Source: Nitrospinaceae bacterium (GTDB taxonomy: Bacteria > Nitrospinota > Nitrospinia > Nitrospinales > VA-1). Taken from it: DNA of 11,442 nt. A program made the translations under genes and the position numbers. The stretch is from assembly GCA_029261435.1 (NCBI GenBank), contig JAJDBI010000014.1:1-11442 (forward strand). The letters run 5' to 3'. Under the pieces are notes generated by a model, which was not told the origin of the DNA, did not search any database, and was given only the letters and a program-made list of their open reading frames with translations. Position 1 is the stretch's first letter, and each line of letters starts with the position of its first letter. Below, in pieces: positions 6,391 through 11,442 of the stretch.

Positions 6391-8493
6391 CTATTCCTTT
6401 CTTACCATCCAACCCTCAATGAGAAGCATCCCCGCAACCATTAAGAGAAAAGGTGTGGTCAGAGGTATCCCATCGGAAGTTTTGGGTTGTGCCGTCTGGT
6501 TCTGAGGTTCGAGGAATTCCAGTTTCGTTCCCTCAAGAAGGTTTTCGATTTCTTTTTGCGATATCTTCCCTGATTCTGATTCTCGAGTATCAATGTTTAC
6601 AGTAAAAGTCCCGACTGGATGGGCTTCGTGAGGAAGTTTTGTCAATAAACCGGGTTCTGCCGTATTAGCAGAAGGAAGGGAAAAAAGACGGTAGACACCA
6701 GGTTGAAATGTATCGCTAAATACTTCGTTTTCCAATATATGCAGGGTCCCATCCGGCGAGCGAACTATCCATTTGTTATCCTTTGTGTGTTTGCGGAAAG
6801 GCTCTCCCACCAATAGATCCTGCTGGGAAATATTTTCCAGTCCCCGGGCGGCATACTGAGTCCACCGCTGTACCCAGGGCAGATAAGTGGGTTGAATTGG
6901 AAAATCGTTCCAATCTCTATCCAGCGAGCTTAAAAACAGAACTACAATGCCTTTACCCACTTCTGATTCAATCACTGCAGGGTGTTGATTTGAAAACCAG
7001 GTTCCTACCTTAAACTTTTTGTCCTCCCTTGCTTGCACGGTATACATCGAATAAAAATTAATTCCCCGCATTTCCTCAAGTGCTTTGGGCGAAAAAACCT
7101 TCATGACCGGATGGGTGTTGTTTTTCAGTAGAAGATGCAGAGCTCCTTCCCTAACTTGATACTGAGACTCTAGTCTGACAGGCAGGAGGTTTCCAAAACT
7201 TTCGTTAAAATATTTGGGGTCGACCTGATCCCCCATTCCGAGCAAAAGGGAGCCACCATTTAATACGAATTTTTCAAGCTCAAGTTCATAACCTGAAGGA
7301 AGTTCGCGAATGTTGGCCAGAATGATGACTGAAAAATCGGACAAGTTTCGCAAAGGGAGTTCTGCAAGAGTAGAAACGGTGGGGTCGATATGCGACAGGG
7401 ACACGGAAAATGGGTTGAGGGCGCGTTCAAGATAAAAGGATTCGCTTTGATGCGAAATCGTCTCAGGGTCTCCATCGACTACCAATACCTGTATGTTCTG
7501 GCTGGGATGAAAGGGGAAGTACCTGGAATTATCAGCGGGTAGTGCATCGTCTGAGATCTGCACTTTTCCGTTCAAGGGTTGATTTCTTCTTAGAGGATAA
7601 GAGAATTCTTGCACGAGGGTTTGTCCGGGTGGAATATCAAGGAGCTTTTCTTTCACAAGTTTCCCTTCCAGAAAAAGAGAAAGAGGCATTCGGTTGACCG
7701 TGCTGGAAAAATTTTTAATTTCCGCTTTCACCCTCAGCAAGCGGCTTCGGGTGAGAAACTCCTGCGACACCTGAATGCTTTGGACCATTCCCTTATTACT
7801 GTCAGATTGTAGTTGTGAAAAATTCAACACTTGAATTGGATAGGGCGCGCCGAGCCCGAAAAAAGTTTCTTCCTTCCAGCCATTTTTGTCGAGATCGGTC
7901 AATAATAGAATCTGTTTATTCTTTTGTCTGGCGGATTCTAACAGCTTGATCGCCTTGTCAACGGCCTCTCCGATATGAGTGGTGCGGTAGGAGACTGCTT
8001 GCTCCTCCAATTTAGCTGTCAGGGTGGACTTGTCGGAAGTCCAGTCTTGCTCAATGCGTGCCGGAGAAGACGCAAGAATCATGCTGAACTCGCTATTGTC
8101 AGCGGACTTATTGAGCCCTTCAGTAATGTATTCCAGTGCGCTGTCAAACAACGTTTTATCTTTAGCACGGATTCCCATGCTGTAGGAATCATCCAGAATA
8201 AATACGATTGAAGCAGGGGAAGCCGAGAGAAAAGCCTCAGATTGTCTGAATGAAAATAATGGATTGGCCAGAGCCATGCTGAACAAAGCGATAGCCAGGC
8301 AACGGGCTAACAGCAATAACAGCCTGTTGGGTCGAGATTTCCGGATAGAACGCTTGCGTGATTGTGCGAGCAGGTAAACCGCTGAAAAACGGATTTGTTT
8401 TTGTTGCCTCCGGGTCAAAAGATGAATCAGGATTGGAATTGATACTCCTAGCAGGCCAAATAAAAAAAGCGGAGAGGAAAAGTTAAGGCTCAT
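6391..8493 (-). CDS. BatA-like vWA membrane protein
   Basis: This 700-residue protein begins with the BatA N-terminal double-helix region: FSSPLFLFGLLGVSIPILIHLL (residues 5-26), a basic stretch, then LLLLLARCLAIALFSMALANPLF (58-80). A vWA domain follows (about 95-225) with MIDAS motif Asp101-Asp-Ser103-Tyr-Ser105 (ILDDSYSMG), Thr171-Thr172 and Asp200 (LLTD). Residues about 335-440 look like a class I glutamine amidotransferase-like Rossmann domain (VLVVDGDPET, GGSLLLGMGD). The segment FPIQPTYLPWVQRW (531-544) is characteristic of this family. A last helix at 679-695 leaves a short basic tail, so most of the protein lies outside the cytoplasm except the N-terminus loop. It overlaps the upstream DUF58 gene by four bases (ATGA), indicating coupled translation. 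The family works with MoxR ATPases in stress resistance or complex assembly; target here unknown. Its stop is 5 bp from the convergent CheB-like stop. Confidence 0.88.
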   Translation of the reverse strand: MSLNFSSPLFLFGLLGVSIPILIHLLTRRQQKQIRFSAVYLLAQSRKRSIRKSRPNRLLLLLARCLAIALFSMALANPLFSFRQSEAFLSASPASIVFILDDSYSMGIRAKDKTLFDSALEYITEGLNKSADNSEFSMILASSPARIEQDWTSDKSTLTAKLEEQAVSYRTTHIGEAVDKAIKLLESARQKNKQILLLTDLDKNGWKEETFFGLGAPYPIQVLNFSQLQSDSNKGMVQSIQVSQEFLTRSRLLRVKAEIKNFSSTVNRMPLSLFLEGKLVKEKLLDIPPGQTLVQEFSYPLRRNQPLNGKVQISDDALPADNSRYFPFHPSQNIQVLVVDGDPETISHQSESFYLERALNPFSVSLSHIDPTVSTLAELPLRNLSDFSVIILANIRELPSGYELELEKFVLNGGSLLLGMGDQVDPKYFNESFGNLLPVRLESQYQVREGALHLLLKNNTHPVMKVFSPKALEEMRGINFYSMYTVQAREDKKFKVGTWFSNQHPAVIESEVGKGIVVLFLSSLDRDWNDFPIQPTYLPWVQRWTQYAARGLENISQQDLLVGEPFRKHTKDNKWIVRSPDGTLHILENEVFSDTFQPGVYRLFSLPSANTAEPGLLTKLPHEAHPVGTFTVNIDTRESESGKISQKEIENLLEGTKLEFLEPQNQTAQPKTSDGIPLTTPFLLMVAGMLLIEGWMVRKE

Positions 8494-9398
8494 AACTTGA
8501 TAAGGCTCTTACGCTTGAGCAAATAATAACTCAAGGCCTGATCCAGAGACTCAGAGGTATCCAGAAAAACATAATCCACTCCGAGTCCGTTGCAGTCTTT
8601 TTTTAAGGAGTTTATATGATCCTGAATTGCATTCTGGTACTCCTCTTGAATGTCCTGCGGGTCAAGGCTTAGTGTGGGGTCTTCTTCCAGTGATTCAAAA
8701 ATCATGTCGCCTTCAAAAGGCAGGTTAATTTCATCAGGATGTAAAACGTGGAATAAAACAACTTCAAGTCCTCTTGAACAAAGGAGTTTTAAACTTTTCT
8801 GCAGATCCTGATTTTGAACAAAGAAATCTGAGACCAGAACGAGCAGACTCCTTCTGGGCAGTCTTTCAGCCAGACCTCCCAGAACTTCGGTGACTGCTGT
8901 CGTTCCCTGTGGAGAAATATTCGCCAAGCCATGTAAAATATGTTGAAAGTGGGAAGCTTTGGAGCGGGGTGGAATATATTCAACAACTTGATTGTTAAAC
9001 AAAGTCAGTCCCACTGCATCAAATTGTTTCAAAAGTAAATAAGAAAGCGCCGCGACCAGGTTTCGGGCGTATTCCATCTTGGGAGAGTGTCCATCCAGTG
9101 GGGACTGATAGCCCATAGACCCGCTCGTGTCCAGTAAAACAGTGCATTTCAGATTGGTCGATTGTTCGAATTGCTTGACGTGATACTTATCGGTTTTACC
9201 TGCTACTTTCCAGTCAATATGACGGATCTCATCGCCAGGAGAATAATCTTTATATTCCGCAAACTCGACCGAAGATCCTTTGTGACGACTGCGGTGTTGT
9301 CCTGTGAGCAGCCCATCGACCAGATTCATGGCGGTCATCTTCAGAGTTGAGATGCGGGAAAGGACTTGAGCGTCGAATTTTTGTGCTGAGTTTTCCAT
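8490..9398 (-). CDS. DUF58 domain protein (MoxR-associated vWA-like)
   Basis: This 302-residue soluble protein carries the DUF58 signature in order: the SSVEFAEYKDYSPGDEIRHIDW block (residues 42-63), the VKQFEQSTNLKCTVLLD stretch (74-90) and the MIDAS-like Asp90-Thr-Ser92-Gly-Ser94-Met (DTSGSMG). Thr166/167 and Asp191 (LVSDFF) occupy the other expected metal-site positions. DUF58 proteins bind divalent metal in a vWA-like fold and are partners of MoxR ATPases; this one is expected to face the cytoplasm. It is the first gene of a two-gene operon, ending in TGA inside the ATGA overlap with the BatA-like gene. The ATG at 9398 has AGG four bases upstream, a modest ribosome-binding site, and the family's usual N-terminus (LSRISTLKMTAMNLVDGLLTG) begins right after it. 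moxR, normally immediately upstream, is absent. Confidence 0.9.
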   Translation of the reverse strand: MENSAQKFDAQVLSRISTLKMTAMNLVDGLLTGQHRSRHKGSSVEFAEYKDYSPGDEIRHIDWKVAGKTDKYHVKQFEQSTNLKCTVLLDTSGSMGYQSPLDGHSPKMEYARNLVAALSYLLLKQFDAVGLTLFNNQVVEYIPPRSKASHFQHILHGLANISPQGTTAVTEVLGGLAERLPRRSLLVLVSDFFVQNQDLQKSLKLLCSRGLEVVLFHVLHPDEINLPFEGDMIFESLEEDPTLSLDPQDIQEEYQNAIQDHINSLKKDCNGLGVDYVFLDTSESLDQALSYYLLKRKSLIKL

Positions 9399-9470
9399 AA
9401 ACCTGAGTGCGTTTGCTAATAACTATCTTTACATATTGTCGCATAAAATTAAGGAGGCTTTAAAAATTAA

Positions 9471-9506
9471 CTTTCCCCCTCTTCACTTGAAGGGAAAGGC
9501 CTTTTT
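9471..9506 (+). terminator. Terminator-like hairpin in divergent region
   Basis: CTTTCCC (9471-9477) pairs with GGGAAAG (9492-9498), with TTC/GAA extending inside around a small bulge, and is followed by GCCTTTTTA. The shape suits intrinsic termination on the plus strand, but no plus-strand gene lies upstream of it. It could block transcription coming in from spurious starts, act as a leader attenuator, or be a remnant repeat. Confidence 0.35.
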
Positions 9507-9572
9507 AGGGCGAGAAAATTCTTTGTTTGCCAACAAGACCCAGTGCCAATCGGCCTCGCGCCCAGTCGTGGG

Positions 9573-9600
9573 TTGACATTGGAAGGAACACCTATAAAAT
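9573..9600 (+). promoter_or_regulatory. Sigma70-type promoter for M1 aminopeptidase gene
   Basis: A perfect TTGACA (9573-9578) is followed after 16 nt by TAAAAT (9595-9600). The predicted transcript start is near 9607, giving a leader of about 30 nt before the ATG at 9638. A second perfect -10-like TATAAT at 9614-9619 has no matching -35 and could add a later start. Confidence 0.6.
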
Positions 9601-9637
9601 GATCCTTCACTCTTATAATACTTCTTTGGTTTAATTG

Positions 9638-11442
9638 ATGAGTTCTGTTCGATATTGCAAATGCCATTTTCAGAATGGTGAGTCCAACCACTGGGGAATT
9701 CTTGATCGCAAGGCCTTTGCTCAGAAGGGGGCGAAAGCACATTTTGCCCCGGACACTCCTTTACTCCCTCAACATCTTTTGTTGGACCTGAATTTTGATT
9801 GGGAAGAGGAGCGGGTTTGGGGGAGCACAACCTATGACCTGATGGTCAATGGACAGGATGTTCGGGAAATTGCATTTGATGCGACAAACCTGGAAATAGA
9901 TAGGGTGATGTTAGGCCGCCGCAAGTTAGCATTTGAGAATACTGGTGACAGAGTAATTGCATCACTGGATAAGACTCTCAAGTATGGTGAGATTGTGCAG
10001 GTCAAACTGTTTCATTCTGTAACCCGGCCCCCGGCAGGAATTTATTTCACCAAGCCAGATGAGGCTTACCCGGATCGCTTTAAAACTGTCTGGACCCAGG
10101 GACAAGATGAGGATTCTAAATATTATTTCCCCTGTTTTGATCAGCCGAATTTTAAACAGACGACCGAGGTTAAGTTGCATCTGCCCAAGGGGATGTTTGG
10201 GTTGTCTAATGGACGTCTTATCAAAAAAGGTGAAAGTGCGAAGGAATCTTTTTTCCACTATAAACTGGAAATTCCCTATTCGACCTATCTGCTCTCCATA
10301 GTAGCCGGTGAATTTTCCGAGCATAAGAGTCGTGTTGGGAAAGTGGATATTAAATGGTATGTGCAAAAAGGCCGGGAGCGGGAAGGTAAGAATGCTTTTA
10401 AGGATACAGGCAGAATCATCCGGTTTTTTTCAGATTATACCGGTTACCCTTACCCCTATGAGCACTACACTCAGATCGCAGTTCCCGAATTTGTATTCGG
10501 GGGCATGGAGAATTTTACTGTTACCACCCAGACGGATCTGACCCTTCACGATGACAGGGCCAGGCTGGATATGGATTCTAATGGTTTAGTTGCCCACGAG
10601 GCCGCCCATATGTGGTTTGGCGATATTGTCACTGCGAGAAGTTGGTCGCATGCATGGTTGCACGAATCGTTTGCCACTTATTTTGATGCTCTCTATACCC
10701 GTGAGTCGAAGGGTGAAGACGAGTTCCGCTATCAGTTACTGGAAGATGCGGAAACTTATTTTAGTGAAGATGCCCGTTACCGTAGACCTATCGTTACTCA
10801 TGTTTATAAAGAGCCTATAGACTTGTTCGATGCACACCTTTATCCGGGAGGGGCAGTGCGACTGCATTATTTGAAATCCCTTGTCGGAGAACCCTTGTTC
10901 CGCAAAGCTTTGACCCTGTTTCTCAAGCGCCACGAGTATGGATTGGTCGAAACGGTGGATCTGGTTCGATGTCTGGAAGAGGCTAGCGGAAAGAATTTTG
11001 ACGAATGGATGGATCAATGGATTTTTCGCGGTGGTTATCCCATTCTTGATGTTGGTTATCAATGGGGTGCAACCTCAAATATGGCAGAGATAACAGTTAA
11101 ACAAACCCAGAAAGCCGAGAAAAAGGAAGAGGAGCTGTTGTTTAAACTGCCTTTGAAAATTGAGTTCTATTATTCTCGTGGTAGTGAAAAGTTTCCGCTT
11201 GAAATTAAAAACAAAGAAGAAAAGTTTAGTTTTCACCTCAAATCTAAACCGTTGTTTTTCAGGCTGGATCCTGACTACGAGTGCCCGGCTAAAAAAGTGA
11301 AATTGGAAGTTTCCCGCTCTCTTCTGCATGAGCAGCTGAAGCGGGATAAAGACCCGATAGGGCGTATTGAGGCAGCTCAAAGTCTTGTCGCCAAACCTTC
11401 ACTGTCCGATATCAAGGCGCTGAGCCAGTGTCTCAAAAAAGA
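9638..11442 (+). CDS. M1 family zinc aminopeptidase, 3'-truncated
   Basis: The frame is open from an in-frame TAA at 9632 to the window end, giving 601 visible codons, so the stop lies outside. M1 peptidases remove N-terminal residues from peptides with one zinc ion. Visible motifs: substrate-binding GGMEN (residues 288-292); zinc and catalytic site HEAAH (320-324) with the third ligand Glu343 exactly 18 residues later (WLHESFATYF); Tyr402 in LYPGGA, the probable transition-state tyrosine; YFPCFDQPN in the N-terminal beta domain. All catalytic residues are present, so it should be active. No signal peptide is visible and it is likely cytoplasmic. The final visible residues (DPIGRIEAAQSLVAKPSLSD) look like the start of a HEAT-like helical tail. 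ATG 9638 is the only ATG in frame before the conserved core, but no Shine-Dalgarno precedes it, so the start is less certain than the gene. Confidence 0.9.
   Translation, partial: MSSVRYCKCHFQNGESNHWGILDRKAFAQKGAKAHFAPDTPLLPQHLLLDLNFDWEEERVWGSTTYDLMVNGQDVREIAFDATNLEIDRVMLGRRKLAFENTGDRVIASLDKTLKYGEIVQVKLFHSVTRPPAGIYFTKPDEAYPDRFKTVWTQGQDEDSKYYFPCFDQPNFKQTTEVKLHLPKGMFGLSNGRLIKKGESAKESFFHYKLEIPYSTYLLSIVAGEFSEHKSRVGKVDIKWYVQKGREREGKNAFKDTGRIIRFFSDYTGYPYPYEHYTQIAVPEFVFGGMENFTVTTQTDLTLHDDRARLDMDSNGLVAHEAAHMWFGDIVTARSWSHAWLHESFATYFDALYTRESKGEDEFRYQLLEDAETYFSEDARYRRPIVTHVYKEPIDLFDAHLYPGGAVRLHYLKSLVGEPLFRKALTLFLKRHEYGLVETVDLVRCLEEASGKNFDEWMDQWIFRGGYPILDVGYQWGATSNMAEITVKQTQKAEKKEEELLFKLPLKIEFYYSRGSEKFPLEIKNKEEKFSFHLKSKPLFFRLDPDYECPAKKVKLEVSRSLLHEQLKRDKDPIGRIEAAQSLVAKPSLSDIKALSQCLKK

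Larger units (their letters stand above)
9399..9637. other. Divergent intergenic region of DUF58 and M1 peptidase genes
   Basis: The 239-bp gap separates the divergent starts. It contains a perfect AAGGAGG (9451-9457, + strand) with no start codon at usable distance, a hairpin with a T run (9471-9506) and the M1 peptidase promoter (9573-9600). I see no convincing promoter for the DUF58 operon; GCGACA with a weak TATTAG on the minus strand is the best, and it is poor. The region codes for nothing I can support. Confidence 0.5.

Noticed and set aside
9467..9830. Two overlapping minus-strand frames (91 and 115 codons) across the M1 peptidase start
   Set aside because: They overlap the peptidase promoter and its 5' coding region, have no recognisable domain, and their peptides are rich in Pro, Ser and Cys without pattern.
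9962..11380. Several open frames on both strands inside the M1 peptidase region
   Set aside because: The plus-strand frame through 9638-11442 has all the M1 catalytic motifs in correct order and spacing; the others are out-of-frame shadows.

Overview
The window looks like chromosomal DNA of moderate GC from a Gram-negative bacterium. It holds seven real genes on both strands, two of them cut by the window edges. The gene set (large pentapeptide-repeat membrane protein, TPR/SUMF1-like fusion, DUF58-BatA pair, M1 aminopeptidase running into a HEAT-like tail) and the 'TTCGACAATCTCAGGATGA'-type intergenic repeats would fit a Nitrospinota or deltaproteobacteria-like lineage. That taxonomic guess is an inference from gene content and is weak. 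There is no rRNA, tRNA, CRISPR array, transposase or phage gene.

Layout. Positions 1-1624 (+) are the 3' part of a gene for a membrane protein with pentapeptide repeats on both sides of a five-helix membrane block. Positions 1624-1740 carry a composite palindromic repeat. Positions 1861-2328 (+) encode a small flavin reductase-like FMN-binding protein. Convergent to it is a minus-strand pair: 5258-2739, an 839-residue fusion of signal anchor, transglutaminase-like domain, TPRs and SUMF1/FGE-like domain, followed 20 bp later by 2718-2449, an 89-residue two-helix membrane protein. A plausible extended -10 promoter drives this pair from 5295-5303. Divergent from it, 5372-6385 (+) is a receiver-CheB fusion whose catalytic serine position is glycine. 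It runs convergently, with a 5-bp gap, into a second minus-strand operon, 9398-8490 (DUF58) and 8493-6391 (BatA-like vWA membrane protein), whose genes overlap by ATGA. Divergent again, an M1 zinc aminopeptidase starts at 9638 behind a good sigma70-type promoter and leaves the window at 11442.

How the genes work together. The DUF58 and BatA-like genes are the clearest functional unit: in MoxR-associated systems these two act with a MoxR AAA+ ATPase at the membrane, but no moxR lies next to them here. The TPR fusion and the 89-residue protein are probably cotranscribed and both membrane-associated. The CheB-like protein has no chemotaxis gene beside it. The rest look like independent housekeeping or accessory genes.

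No clear new multi-gene system is visible. The most unusual items are two proteins that keep a family fold but lack its key residues (CheB-like without the serine, SUMF1-like without the two cysteines), the pentapeptide-membrane-pentapeptide architecture, and the two-helix TatA-resembling partner of the TPR fusion.
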